From Litoditis marina (taxonomy: Eukaryota > Nematoda > Chromadorea > Rhabditida > Rhabditidae), in the NCBI GenBank assembly GCA_964036275.1, contig CAXIWQ010000122.1:62001-126000 (forward strand): a stretch of 64,000 nt of DNA, read 5' to 3'. The notes under the pieces were generated by a model that did no database searches, had not been told where the DNA came from, and was given only the letters and a program-made list of their open reading frames with translations. How positions within the stretch are numbered: position 1 is the first letter of the stretch; the number at the start of each line of letters is the position of its first letter. A program made the position numbers and the translations under genes. This document shows positions 1 to 14,490 of this stretch, in pieces.

Positions 1-192
1 AAACCTAATACGACTTTATATCCTGTGGCGCACAGCCACAAAAGACAAATTAACGCGGTTATTACCTCTCTGCCTTGCAGCTACAGAAAAAAGTTCATAC
101 GGCTATCAAGTCTGTTGCTCCCAGCTACAAAAACCTAATACGACTTTATATTCTGTGGCGCACAGCCACAAAAACGAATTAACGCGGTTATT

Positions 193-209
193 GACATTTT
201 GACTTGCAG
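193..209 (+). repeat. Marker of the 127-bp monomer variant
   Basis: GACATTTTGACTTGCAG followed by CTACAAAAAAAATCATACGG marks a monomer about 3 bp shorter than normal, also carrying AAAAACGAATT. The first copy is given here. Further forward copies occur near 1,613, 4,067, 6,008, 10,659, 13,113, 14,796, 20,511, 23,368, 30,785, 34,261, 35,432, 44,506, 46,700, 48,894 and 49,667, and inverted ones near 49,810 and 52,810. Several duplication edges (44,490; 46,684; 48,878) and the left inversion junction (49,685) lie in or next to this monomer, so it works as a natural ruler for the higher-order structure. Confidence 0.85.
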
Positions 210-914
210 CTACAAAAAAAATCATACGGCTATCAAGTCTGTTGCTCCCAACTACGAAAACCTAATTCGACTTTATATTCTGTGGCGCACAGCCACAAAA
301 GACAAATTAACGCGGTTATTGACTCTTTGCCTTGCAGTTACAGAGAACATTTCATACGGCTATCAAATCTGTTGCTCCCAGCTACAAAAACCTAATACGA
401 CAATCTATTCTGTGGCGCACAGCCACAAAATACGAATTAACGCGGTTATCGACTCTTTGCCTAGCAGCTACAGAAAAAAGTTTATACGGCTATCAAGTCT
501 GTTGCTCCCAGCTACAAAAACCTAATACGACAATCTATTCTGTGGCGCACAGCCACAAAATACGAATTTACGCGGTTATCGACTTGTTGGCTTGCAGCTA
601 CAGAGAAAAGTTCATACGGCTATCAAGTCTGTTGCTCCCAGCTACAAAAACCTGATACGACAATCTATTCTGTGGCGCACAGCCACAAAAGACAAATTAA
701 CGCGGTTATTACCTCTTTGCCTTGCAGCTACAGAAAAAAGTTCATACGGCTATCAAGTCTGTTGCTCCCAGCTACGAAAACCTAATTCGACTTTATATTC
801 TGTGGCGCACAGCCACAAAAGACAAATTAACGCGGTTATTGACTCTTTGCCGTGCAGCTACAGGAAAAAGGTTATACGGCTATCAAGTATGTTGCTCCCA
901 GCTACAAAAACCTA

Positions 915-929
915 ATACTATTCTGTGGC
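915..929 (+). repeat. Marker of the 123-bp monomer variant (7-bp deletion)
   Basis: CCTAATACTATTCTG replaces CCTAATACGACAATCTATTCTG, a loss of GACAATC that makes a 123-bp monomer. The first copy is given. Others are near 2,335, 3,629, 4,790, 7,640, 9,065, 9,580, 9,960, 12,030, 12,415, 14,488, 40,200, 41,497, 42,400, 42,913, 43,426, 43,809, 45,750, 46,262, 47,943 and 48,456. I saw none between 14.6 and 40.1 kb or after 48.5 kb, so the variant is diagnostic for family A. Confidence 0.88.
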
Positions 930-3900
930 GCACAGCCACAAAATACGAATTAACGCGGTTATCGACTCTTTGCCTTGCAGCTACAGAGAACAGTTCATAC
1001 GGCTATCAAATATGTTGCTCCCAGCTACAAAAACCTAATACGACAATCTATTCTGTGGCGCACAGCCACAAAATACGAATTATCGCGGTTATCGACTTGT
1101 TGGCTTGCAGCTACAGAGAAAAGTTCATACGGCTATCAAATATGTTGCTCCCAGCTACAAAAACCTAATACGACAATCTATTCTGTGGCGCACAGCCACA
1201 AAATACGAATTATCGCGGTTATCGACTTGTTGGCTTGCAGCTACAGAGAAAAGTTCATACGGCTATCAAGTCTGTTGCTCCCAGCTACAAAAACCTGATA
1301 CGACAATCTATTCTGTGGCGCACAGCCACAAAAGACAAATTAACGCGGTTATTACCTCTTTGCCTTGCAGCTACAGAAAAAAGTTTATACGGCTATCAAG
1401 TCTGTTGCTCATGGCTACAAAAACCTAATACGACTTTATATTCTGTGGCGCACAGCCACAAAAGACAAATTAACGCGGTTATTACCTCTTTGCCTTGCAG
1501 CTACAGAAAAAAGTTCATACGGCTATCAAGTCTGTTGCTCCCAGCTACAAAAACCTAATACGACTTTATATTCTGTGGCGCACAGCCACAAAAACGAATT
1601 AACGCGGTTATTGACATTTTGACTTGCAGCTACAAAAAAAATCATACGGCTATCAAGTCTGTTGCTCCCAACTACGAAAACCTAATTCGACTTTATATTC
1701 TGTGGCGCACAGCCACAAAAGACAAATTAACGCGGTTATTGACTCTTTGCCTTGCAGTTACAGAGAACATTTCATACGGCTATCAAATCTGTTGCTCCCA
1801 GCTACAAAAACCTAATACGACAATCTATTCTGTGGCGCACAGCCACAAAATACGAATTAACGCGGTTATCGACTCTTTGCCTAGCAGCTACAGAAAAAAG
1901 TTTATACGGCTATCAAGTCTGTTGCTCCCAGCTACAAAAACCTGATACGACAATCTATTCTGTGGCGCACAGCCACAAAATACGAATTTACGCGGTTATC
2001 GACTTGTTGGCTTGCAGCTACAGAGAAAAGTTCATACGGCTATCAAGTCTGTTGCTCCCAGCTACAAAAACCTGATACGACAATCTATTCTGTGGCGCAC
2101 AGCCACAAAAGACAAATTAACGCGGTTATTACCTCTTTGCCTTGCAGCTACAGAAAAAAGTTCATACGGCTATCAAGTCTGTTGCTCCCAGCTACGAAAA
2201 CCTAATTCGACTTTATATTCTGTGGCGCACAGCCACAAAAGACAAATTAACGCGGTTATTGACTCTTTGCCGTGCAGCTACAGGAAAAAGGTTATACGGC
2301 TATCAAGTATGTTGCTCCCAGCTACAAAAACCTAATACTATTCTGTGGCGCACAGCCACAAAATACGAATTAACGCGGTTATCGACTCTTTGCCTTGCAG
2401 CTACAGAGAACAGTCCATACGGCTATCAAATCTGTTGCTCCCAGCTACAAAAACCTAATACGACAATCTATTCTGTGGCGCACAGCCACAAAATACGAAT
2501 TATCGCGGTTATCGACTTGTTGGCTTGCAGCTACAGAGAAAAGTTCATACGGCTATCAAGTCTGTTGCTCCCAGCTACAAAAACCTGATACGACAATCTA
2601 TTCTGTGGCGCACAGCCACAAAAGACAAATTAACGCGGTTATTACCTCTTTGCCTTGCAGCTACAGAAAAAAGTTTATAGGGCTATCAAGTCTGTTGCTC
2701 ATGGCTACAAAAACCTAATACGACTTTATATTATGTGGCGCACAGCCACAAAAGACAAATTAACGCGGTTATTACCTCTTTGCCTTGCAGCTACAGAAAA
2801 AAGTTTATACGGCTATCAAGTATGTTGCTCATGGCTACAAAAACCTAATACGACTTTATATTCTGTGGCGCACAGCCACAAAAGACAAATTAACGCGGTT
2901 ATTGACTCTTTGCCGTGCAGCTACAGAAAAAAGTTTATACGGCTATCAAGTATGTTGCTCCCAGCTACAAAAACCTAATACGACAATCTATTCTGTGGCG
3001 CACAGCCACAAAATACGAATTAACGCGGTTATCGACTGTTTGCTTTGCAGCTACAGAAAAAAGTTAATACGGCTATCAAGTCTGTTGCTCCCAGCTACAA
3101 AAACCTGATACGACAATCTATTCTGTGGCGCACAGCCACAAAAGACAAATTAACGCGGTTATTACCTCTTTGCCTTGCAGCTACAGAAAAAAGCTTATAC
3201 GGCTATCAAGTCTGTTGCTCATGGCTACAAAAACCTAATACGACTTTATATTCTGTGGCGCACAGCCACAAAAGACAAATTAACGCGGTTATTGACTCTT
3301 TGCCGTGCAGCTACAGAAAAAAGTTTATACGGCTATCAAGTATGTTGCTCCCAGCTACAAAAACCTAATACGACTATCTATTCTGTGGCGCACAGCCACA
3401 AAATACGAATTAACGCGGTTATCGACTGATTGCTTTGCAGCTACAGAAAAAAGTTAATACGGCTATCAAGTCTGTTGCTCCCAGCTACGAAAACCTAATT
3501 CGACTTTATATTCTGTGGCGCACAGCCACAAAAGACAAATTAACGCGGTTATTGACTCTTTGCCGTGCAGCTACAGGAAAAAGGTTATACGGCTATCAAG
3601 TATGTTGCTCCCAGCTACAAAAACCTAATACTATTCTGTGGCGCACAGCCACAAAATACGAATTAACGCGGTTATCGACTCTTTGCCTTGCAGCTACAGA
3701 GAACAGTCCATACGGCTATCAAATCTGTTGCTCCCAGCTACAAAAACCTAATACGACAATCTATTCTGTGGCGCACAGCCACAAAATACGAATTAACGTG
3801 GTTATCGACTCTTTGCCTTGCAGCTATAGAAAAAAAGTTTATACGGCTTTCAAGTCTGTTGCTCATGGCTACAAAAACCTAATACGACTTTATATCCTGT

Positions 3901-6309
3901 GGCGCACAGCCACAAAAGACAAATTAACGCGGTTATTACCTCTCTGCCTTGCAGCTACAGAAAAAAGTTCATACGGCTATCAAGTCTGTTGCTCCCAGCT
4001 ACAAAAACCTAATACGACTTTATATTCTGTGGCGCACAGCCACAAAAACGAATTAACGCGGTTATTGACATTTTGACTTGCAGCTACAAAAAAAATCATA
4101 CGGCTATCAAGTCTGTTGCTCCCAACTACGAAAACCTAATTCGACTTTATATTCTGTGGCGCACAGCCACAAAAGACAAATTAACGCGGTTATTGACTCT
4201 TTGCCTTGCAGTTACAGAGAACATTTCATACGGCTATCAAATCTGTTGCTCCCAGCTACAAAAACCTAATACGACAATCTATTCTGTGGCGCACAGCCAC
4301 AAAATACGAATTAACGCGGTTATCGACTCTTTGCCTAGCAGCTACAGAAAAAAGTTTATACGGCTATCAAGTCTGTTGCTCCCAGCTACAAAAACCTAAT
4401 ACGACAATCTATTCTGTGGCGCACAGCCACAAAATACGAATTTACGCGGTTATCGACTTGTTGGCTTGCAGCTACAGAGAAAAGTTCATACGGCTATCAA
4501 GTCTGTTGCTCCCAGCTACAAAAACCTGATACGACAATCTATTCTGTGGCGCACAGCCACAAAAGACAAATTAACGCGGTTATTACCTCTTTGCCTTGCA
4601 GCTACAGAAAAAAGTTCATACGGCTATCAAGTCTGTTGCTCCCAGCTACGAAAACCTAATTCGACTTTATATTCTGTGGCGCACAGCCACAAAAGACAAA
4701 TTAACGCGGTTATTGACTCTTTGCCGTGCAGCTACAGGAAAAAGGTTATACGGCTATCAAGTATGTTGCTCCCAGCTACAAAAACCTAATACTATTCTGT
4801 GGCGCACAGCCACAAAATACGAATTAACGCGGTTATCGACTCTTTGCCTTGCAGCTACAGAGAACAGTTCATACGGCTATCAAATATGTTGCTCCCAGCT
4901 ACAAAAACCTAATACGACAATCTATTCTGTGGCGCACAGCCACAAAATACGAATTATCGCGGTTATCGACTTGTTGGCTTGCAGCTACAGAGAAAAGTTC
5001 ATACGGCTATCAAGTCTGTTGCTCCCAGCTACAAAAACCTGATACGACAATCTATTCTGTGGCGCACAGCCACAAAAGACAAATTAACGCGGTTATTACC
5101 TCTTTGCCTTGCAGCTACAGAAAAAAGTTTATACGGCTATCAAGTCTGTTGCTCATGGCTACAAAAACCTAATACGACTTTATATTCTGTGGCGCACAGC
5201 CACAAAAGACAAATTAACGCGGTTATTACCTCTTTGCCTTGCAGCTACAGAAAAAAAGTTTATACGGCTATCAAGTATGTTGCTCATGGCTACAAAAACC
5301 TAATACGACTTTATATTCTGTGGCGCACAGCCACAAAAGACAAATTAACGCGGTTATTGACTCTTTGCCGTGCAGCTACAGAAAAAAGTTTATACGGCTA
5401 TCAAGTATGTTGCTCCCAGCTACAAAAACCTAATACGACTATCTATTCTGTGGCGCACAGCCACAAAATACGAATTAACGCGGTTATCGACTGTTTGCTT
5501 TGCAGCTACAGAAAAAAGTTAATACGGCTATCAAGTCTGTTGCTCCCAGCTACAAAAACCTGATACGACAATCTATTCTGTGGCGCACAGCCACAAAAGA
5601 CAAATTAACGCGGTTATTACCTCTTTGCCTTGCAGCTACAGAAAAAAGTTTATACGGCTATCAAGTCTGTTGCTTATGGCTACAAAAACCTAATACGACT
5701 TTATATTCTGTGGCGCACAGCCACAAAAGACAAATTAACGCGGTTATTGACTCTTTGCCGTGCAGCTACAGAAAAAAGTTTATACGGCTATCAAGTATGT
5801 TGCTCCCAGCTACAAAAACCTAATACGACTATCTATTCTGTGGCGCACAGCCACAAAATACGAATTAACGCGGTTATCGACTGTTTGCTTTGCAGCTACA
5901 GAAAAAAGTTAATACGGCTATCAAGTCTGTTGCTCCCAGCTACAAAAAACTAATACGACAATCTATTCTGTGGCGCACAGCCACAAAAACGAATTAACGC
6001 GGTTATTGACATTTTGACTTGCAGCTACAAAAAAAATCATACGGCTATCAAGTCTGTTGCTCCCAACTACAAAAACATAATACGACTTTATATTCTGTGG
6101 CGCACAGCCACAAAATACAAATTAACGCGGTTATTGACTCTTTGCCTTGCAGTTACAGAGAACATTTCATACGGCTATCAAATCTGTTGCTCCCAGCTAC
6201 AAAAACCTAATACGACAATATATTCTGTGGCGCACAGCCACAAAATACGAATTAACGCGGTTATCGACTCTTTGCCTAGCAGCTACAGAAAAAAGTTTAT
6301 ACGGCTATC

Positions 6310-8920
6310 AAGTCTGTTGCTCCCAGCTACAAAAACCTAATACGACAATCTATTCTGTGGCGCACAGCCACAAAATACGAATTTACGCGGTTATCGACTC
6401 TTTGCCTTGCAGCTACAGAAAAAAGTTTATACGGCTATCAAGTCTGTTGCTCATGGCTACAAAAACCTAATACGACTTTATGTCCTGTGGCGCACAGCCA
6501 CAAAATACAAATTAACGCGGTTATTGACTCTTTGCCTTGCAGTTACAGAGAACATTTCATACGGCTATCAAATCTGTTGCTCCCAGCTACAAAAACCTAA
6601 TACGACAATCTAATCTGTGGCGCACAGCCACAAAATACGAATTAACGTGGTTATCGACTCTTTGCCTTGCAGCTACAGAAAAAAAGTTTATACGGCTTTC
6701 AAGTCTGTTGCTCATGGCTACAAAAACCTAATGCGACTTTATATCCTGTGGCGCACAGCCACAAAAGACAAATTAACGCGGTTATTACCTCTTTGCCTTG
6801 CAGCTACAGAAAAAAGTTCATACGGCTATCAAGTCTGTTGCTCCCAGCTACAAAAACCTGATACGACAATCTATTCTAAGGCGCACAGCCACAAAAGACA
6901 AATTAACGCGGTTATTACCTCTTTGCCTTGCAGCTACAGAAAGAAGTTCATACGGCTATCAAGTCTGTTGCTCCCAGCTACGAAAACCTAATACGACTTT
7001 GTATTCTGTGGCGCACAGCCACAAAAGACAAATTAACGCGGTTATTGACTCTTTGCCGTGCAGCTACAGGGAAAAGGTTATACGGCTATCAAGTATGTTG
7101 CTCCCAGCTACAAAAACCTAATACGACTATCTATTCTGTGGCGCACAGCCACAAATTACGAATTAACGCGGTTATCGACTCTTTGCCTTGCAGCTACAGA
7201 GAACAGTTCATACGGCTATCAAATCTGTTGCTCCCAGCTACAAAAACCTAATACGACAATCTATTCTGTGGCGCACAGCCACAAAATACGAATTATCGCG
7301 GTTATTGACTTGTTGGCTTGCAGCTACAGAGAAAAGTTTATACGGCTATCAAGTCTGTTGCTCCCAGCTACAAAAACCTGATACGACAATCTATTCTGTG
7401 GCGCACAGCCACAAAAGACAAATTAACGCGGTTATTACCTCTTTGCTTTGCAGCTACAGAAAAAAGTTCATACGGCTATCAAGTCTGTTGCTCCCAGCTA
7501 CGAAAACCTAATTCGACTTTATATTCTGTGGCGCACAGCCACAAAAGACAAATTAACGCGGTTATTGACTCTTTGCCGTGCAGCTACAGGAAAAAGGTTA
7601 TACGGCTATCAAGTATGTTGCTCCCAGCTACAAAAACCTAATACTATTCTGTGGCGCACAGCCACAAAATACGAATTAACGCGGTTATCGACTCTTTGCC
7701 TTGCAGCTACAGAGAACAGTTCATACGGCTATCAAATCTGTTGCTCCCAGCTACAAAAACCTAATACGACAATCTTTTCTGTGGCGCACAGCCACAAAAT
7801 ACGAATTAACGCGGTTATCGACTTGTTGGCTTGCAGCTACAGAGAAAAGTTCATACGGCTATCAAGTCTGTTGCTCCCAGCTACAAAAACCTAATACGAC
7901 AATCTATTCTGTGGCGCACAGCCACAAAATACGAATTTACGCGGTTATCGACTCTTTGCCTTGCAGCTACAGAAAAAAAGTTTATACGGCTATCAAGTCT
8001 GTTGCTCATGGCTACAAAAACCTAATACGACTTTATATCCTGTGGCGCACAGCCACAAAATACAAATTAACGCGGTTATTGACTCTTTGCCTTGCAGTTA
8101 CAGAGAACATTTTATACGGCTATCAAATCTGTTGCTCCCAGCTACAAAAACCTAATACGACAATCTAATCTGTGGCGCACAGCCACAAAATACGAACTAA
8201 CGTGGTTATCGACTCTTTGCCTTGCAGCTACAGAAAAAAAGTTTATACGGCTTTCAAGTCTGTTGCTCATGGCTGCAAAAACCTAATGCGACTTTATATC
8301 CTGTGGCGCACAGCCACAAAAGACAAATTAACGCGGTTATTACCTCTTTGCCTTGCAGCTACAGAAAAAAGTTCATACGGCTATCAAGTCTGTTGCTCCC
8401 AGCTACAAAAACCTGATACGACAATCTATTCTAAGGCGCACAGCCACAAAAGACAAATTAACGCGGTTATTACCTCTTTGCCTTGCAGCTACAGAAAGAA
8501 GTTCATACGGCTATCAAGTCTGTTGCTCCCAGCTACAAAAACCTAATACGACGTTGTATTCTGTGGCGCACAGCCACAAAAGACAAATTAACGCGGTTAT
8601 TGACTCTTTGCCGTGCAGCTACAGGGAAAAGGTTATACGGCTATCAAGTATGTTGCTCCCAGCTACAAAAACCTAATACGACTATCTATTCTGTGGCGCA
8701 CAGCCACAAATTACGAATTAACGCGGTTATCGACTCTTTGCCTTGCAGCTACAGAGAACAGTTCATACGGCTATCAAATCTGTTGCTCCCAGCTACAAAA
8801 ACCTAATACGACAATCTATTCTGTGGCGCACAGCCACAAAATACGAATTATCGCGGTTATCGACTTGTTGGCTTGCAGCTACAGAGAAAAGTTTATACGG
8901 ATATCAAGTCTGTTGCTCCC
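6310..8920 (+). repeat. 1,555-bp tandem segmental duplication
   Basis: 6,310-7,365 matches 7,865-8,920 at an offset of 1,554-1,555 bp. Shared private variants include CTATTCTAAGGCGCACAG (near 6,872 and 8,427), CAATCTAATCTGTGG (near 6,607 and 8,162), ACGTGGTTATCGAC and CTAATGCGACTTTATATCC. Differences are a few substitutions, such as GGCTGCAAAAACC near 8,271, and one A-tract indel. Confidence 0.85.
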
Positions 8921-9099
8921 AGCTACGAAAACCTAATTCGACTTTATATTCTGTGGCGCACAGCCACAAAAGACAAATTAACGCGGTTATTGACTTTTTG
9001 CCGTGCAGCTACAGGAAAAAGGTTATACGGCTATCAAGTATGTTGCTCCCAGCTACAAAAACCTAATACTATTCTGTGGCGCACAGCCACAAAATACGA

Positions 9100-12000
9100 A
9101 CTAACGCGGTTATCGACTCTTTGCCTTGCAGCTACAGAGAACAGTTCATACGGCTATCAAATCTGTTGCTCCCAGCTACAAAAACCTAAACGACAATCTT
9201 TTCTGTGGCGCACAGCCACAAAATACGAATTATCGCGGTTATCGACTTGTTGGCTTGCAGCTACAGAGAAAAGTTCATACGGCTATCAAGTCTGTTGCTC
9301 CCAGCTACAAAAACCTGATACGACAATCTATTCTGTGGCGCACAGCCACAAAAGACAAATTAACGCGGTTATTACCTCTTTGCCTTGCAGCTACAGAAAA
9401 AAGTTCATACGGCTATCAAGTCTGTTGCTCCCAGCTACGAAAACCTAATACGACTTTATATTCTGTGGCGCACAGCCACAAAAGACAAATTAACGCGGTT
9501 ATTGACTCTTTGCCGTGCAGCTACAGGAAAAAGGTTATACGGCTATCAAGTATGTTGCTCCCAGCTACAAAAACCTAATACTATTCTGTGGCGCACAGCC
9601 ACAAAATACGAATTATCGCGGTTATCGACTTGTTGGCTTGCAGCTACAGAGAAAAGTTCATACGGCTATCAAGTCTGTTGCTCCCAGCTACAAAAACCTG
9701 ATACGACAATCTATTCTGTGGCGCACAGCCACAAAAGACAAATTAACGCGGTTATTACCTCTTTGCCTTGCAGCTACAGAAAAAAGTTCATACGGCTATC
9801 AAGTCTGTTGCTCCCAGCTACGAAAACCTAATTCGACTTTATATTCTGTGGCGCACAGCCACAAAAGACAAATTAACGCGGTTATTGACTCTTTGCCGTG
9901 CAGCTACAGGAAAAAAGTTATACGGCTATCAAGTATGTTGCTCCCAGCTACAAAAACCTAATACTATTCTGTGGCGCACAGCCACAAAATACGAATTAAC
10001 GCGGTTATCGACTCTTTGCCTTGCAGCTACAGAGAACATTCCATACGGCTATCAAATCTGTTGCTCCCAGCTACAAAAACCTATTACGACAATCTATTCT
10101 GTGGCGCACAGCCACAAAATACGAATTATCGCGGTTATCGACTTGTTGGCTTGCAGCTACAGAGAAAAGTTCATACGGCTATCAAGTCTGTTGCTCCCAG
10201 CTACAAAAACCTGATACGACAATCTATTCTGTGGCGCACAGCCACAAAAGACAAATTAACGCGGTTATTACCTCTTTGCCTTGCAGCTACAGAAAAAAGT
10301 TTATACGGCTATCAAGTCTGTTGCTCATGGCTACAAAAACCTAATACGACTTTATATTCTGTGGCGCACAGCCACAGAAGACAAATTAACGCGGTTATTG
10401 ACTCTTTGCCGTGCAGCTACAGAAAAAAGTTTATACGGCTATCAAGTATGTTGCTCCCAGCTACAAAAACCTAATACGACTATCTATTCTGTGGCGCACA
10501 GCCACAAAACACGAATTAACGCGGTTATCGACTGTTTGCTTTGCAGCTACAGAAAAAAGTTAATACGGCTATCAAGTCTGTTGCTCCCAGCTACAAAAAC
10601 CTAATACGACAATCTATTCTGTGGCGCACAGCCACAAAAACGAATTAACGCGGTTATCGACATTTTGACTTGCAGCTACAAAAAAAATCATACGGCTATC
10701 AAGTCTGTTGCTCCCAACTACAAAAACATAATACGACTTTATATTCTGTGGCGCACAGCCACAAAATACAAATTAACGCGGTTATTGACTCTTTGCCTTG
10801 CAGTTACAGAGAACATTTCATACGGCTATCAAATCTGTTGCTCCCAGCTACAAAAACCTAATACGACAATCTATTCTGTGGCGCACAGCCACAAAATACG
10901 AATTAACGCGGTTATCGACTCTTTGCCTAGCAGCTACAGAAAAAAGTTTATACGGCTATCAAATCTGTTGCTCCCAGCTACAAAAACTTAATACGACAAT
11001 CTATTCTGTGGCGCACCGCCACAAAATACGAATTAACGTGGTTATCGACTCTTTGCCTTGCAGCTACAGAAAAAAAGTTTATACGGCTTTCAAGTCTGTT
11101 GCTCATGGCTACAAAAACCTAATACGACTTTATATCCTGTGGCGCACAGCCACAAAAGACAAATTCTCGCGGTTATTACCTCTTTGCCTTGCAGCTACAG
11201 AAAAAAGTTCATACGGCTATCAAGTCTGTTGCTCCCAGCTACAAAAACCTGATACGACAATCTATTCTAAGGCGCACAGCCACAAAAGACAAATTAACGC
11301 GGTTATTACCTCTTTGCCTTGCAGCTACAGAAAGAAGTTCATACGGCTATCAAGTCTGTTGCTCCCAGCTACAAAAACCTAATACGACTTTGTATTCTGT
11401 GGCGCACAGCCACAAAAGACAAATTAACGCGGTTATTGACTCTTTGCCGTGCAGCTACAGGGAAAAGGTTATACGGCTATCAAGTATGTTGCTCCCAGCT
11501 ACAAAAACCTAATACGACTATCTATTCTGTGGCGCACAGCCACAAAATACGAATTAACGCGGTTATCGACTCTTTGCCTTGCAGCTACAGAGAACAGTTC
11601 ATACGGCTATCAAATCTGTTGCTCCCAGCTACAAAAACCCAATACGACAATCTATTCTGTGGCGCACAGCCACAAAATACGAATTATCGCGGTTATCGAC
11701 TTGTTGGCTTGCAGCTACAGAGAAAAGTTCATACGGCTATCAAGTCTGTTGCTCCCAGCTACAAAAACCTGATACGACAATCTATTCTGTGGCGCACAGC
11801 CACAAAAGACAAATTAACGCGGTTATTACCTCTTTGCCTTGCAGCTACAGAAAAAAGTTCATACGGCTATCAAGTCTGTTGCTCCCAGCTACGAAAACCT
11901 AATACGACTTTATATTCTGTGGCGCACAGCCACAAAAGACATATTAACGCGGTTATTGACTCTTTGCCGTGCAGCTACAGGAAAAAGGTTATACGGCTAT

Positions 12001-14490
12001 CAAGTATGTTGCTCCCAGCTACAAAAACCTAATACTATTCTGTGGCGCACAGCCACAAAATACGAATTATCGCGGTTATCGACTTGTTGGCTTGCAGCTA
12101 CAGAGAAAAGTTCATACGGCTATCAAGTCTGTTGCTCCCAGCTACAAAAACCTGATACGACAATCTATTCTGTGGCGCACAGCCACAAAAGACAAATTAA
12201 CGCGGTTATTACCTCTTTGCCTTGCAGCTACAGAAAAAAGTTCATACGGCTATCAAGTCTGTTGCTCCCAGCTACGAAAACCTAATTCGACTTTATATTC
12301 TGTGGCGCACAGCCACAAAAGACAAATTAACGCGGTTATTGACTCTTTGCCGTGCAGCTACAGGAAAAAAGTTATACGGCTATCAAGTATGTTGCTCCCA
12401 GCTACAAAAACCTAATACTATTCTGTGGCGCACAGCCACAAAATACGAATTAACGCGGTTATCGACTCTTTGCCTTGCAGCTACAGAGAACATTCCATAC
12501 GGCTATCAAATCTGTTGCTCCCAGCTACAAAAACCTATTACGACAATCTATTCTGTGGCGCACAGCCACAAAATACGAATTATCGCGGTTATCGACTTGT
12601 TGGCTTGCAGCTACAGAGAAAAGTTCATACGGCTATCAAGTCTGTTGCTCCCAGCTACAAAAACCTGATACGACAATCTATTCTGTGGCGCACAGCCACA
12701 AAAGACAAATTAACGCGGTTATTACCTCTTTGCCTTGCAGCTACAGAAAAAAGTTTATACGGCTATCAAGTCTGTTGCTCATGGCTACAAAAACCTAATA
12801 CGACTTTATATTCTGTGGCGCACAGCCACAAAAGACAAATTAACGCGGTTATTGACTCTTTGCCGTGCAGCTACAGAAAAAAGTTTATACGGCTATCAAG
12901 TATGTTGCTCCCAGCTACAAAAACCTAATACGACTATCTATTCTGTGGCGCACAGCCACAAAATACGAATTAACGCGGTTATCGACTGTTTGCTTTGCAG
13001 CTACAGAAAAAAGTTAATACGGCTATCAAGTCTGTTGCTCCCAGCTACAAAAACCTAATACGACAATCTATTCTGTGGCGCACAGCCACAAAAACGATTT
13101 AACGCGGTTATCGACATTTTGACTTGCAGCTACAAAAAAAATCATACGGCTATCAAGTCTGTTGCTCCCAACTACAAAAACATAATACGACTTTATATTC
13201 TGTGGCGCACAGCCACAAAATACAAATTAACGCGGTTATTGACTCTTTGCCTTGCAGTTACAGAGAACATTTCATACGGCTATCAAATCTGTTGCTCCCA
13301 GCTACAAAAACCTAATACGACAATCTATTCTGTGGCGCACAGCCACAAAATACGAATTAACGCGGTTATCGACTCTTTGCCTAGCAGCTACAGAAAAAAG
13401 TTTATACCGGCTATCAATCTGTTGCTCCCAGCTACAAAAACCTAATACGACAATCTATTCTGTGGCGCACCGCCACAAAATACGAATTAACGTGGTTATC
13501 GACTCTTTGTCTTGCAGCTACAGAAGAAAAGTTTATACGGCTTTCAAGTCTGTTGCTCATGGCTACAAAAACCTAATACGGCGTTATATCCTGTGGCGCA
13601 CAGCCACAAAAGACAAATTATCGCGGTAATTACCTCTTTGCCTTGCTGCTACAGAAAAAAGTTCATACGGCTATCAAGTCTGTTGCTCCCAGCTACGAAA
13701 ACCTGATACGACAATCTATTCTAAGGCGCACAGCCACAAAAGACAAATTAACGCGGTTATTACCTGCTTTGCCTTGCAGCTACAGAAAGAAGTTCATACG
13801 GCTATCAAGTCTGTTGCTCCCAGCTACAAAAACCTAATACGACTTTGTATTCTGTGGCGCACAGCCACAAAAGACAAATTAACGCGGTTATTGACTCTTT
13901 GCCGTGCAGCTACAGGGAAAAGGTTATACGGCTATCAAGTATGTTGCTCCCAGCTACAAAAACCTAATACGACTATCTATTCTGTGGCGCACAGCCCACA
14001 AATACGAATAACGCGGTTATCGACTCTTTGCCTTGCAGCTACAGAGAACAGTTCATACGGCTATCAAATCTGTTGCTCCCAGCTACAAAAACCCAATACG
14101 ACAATCTATTCTGTGGCGCACAGGCCACAAATACGAATTATCGCGGTTATCGACTTGTTGGCTTGCAGCTACAGAGATAAAGTTCATACGGCTATCAAGT
14201 CTGTTGCTCCCAGCTACAAAAAACCTGATACGACAATCTATTCTGTGGCGCACAGCCACAAAAGACAAATTAACGCGGTTATTACCTCTTTGCCTTGCAG
14301 CTACAGAAAAAAGTTCATACGGCTATCAAGTCTGTTGCTCCCAGCTACGAAAACCTAATACGACTTTATATTCTGTGGCGCACAGCCACAAAAGACAAAT
14401 AACGCGGTTAATTGACTCTTTGCCGTGCAGCTACAGGAAAAAGGTTATACGGCTATCAAGTATGTTGCTCCCAGCTACAAAAACCTAATA
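9100..14490 (+). repeat. 2,454-bp higher-order repeat, about 2.2 copies
   Basis: Copy 1 (about 9,100-11,554) and copy 2 (about 11,555-14,010) align at 2,453-2,455 bp. A third partial copy continues to about 14,490. The period equals that of the first higher-order block at 1.4-5.9 kb, and it includes a 383-bp three-monomer submodule (9,385 to 9,768; 11,839 to 12,222). Copy 1 is almost free of indels. Copy 2 is clean up to about 13,400 and then acquires many single-base insertions and losses. Confidence 0.85.

Larger units (their letters stand above)
1..5935 (+). repeat. Higher-order block with 1,420-bp and 2,454-bp periods
   Basis: Three copies of an approximately 8-9 monomer block lie at 1-1,130, 1,421-2,550 and 3,875-5,042. 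Copies 1 and 3 share private variants (TATCCTGTGG and CCTCTCTGCC at 19-70 and 3,893-3,950) that copy 2 lacks. The stretch from copy 2 onward also repeats at 2,454 bp, 1,421-3,480 matching 3,875-5,935. Copies differ mainly by scattered substitutions and by one extra monomer inserted at about 1,130-1,260. Confidence 0.85.

Noticed and set aside
3366..3385. Functional phage-type promoter at TAATACGAC
   Set aside because: The match is partial, essential bases differ, and the motif is part of every satellite monomer.
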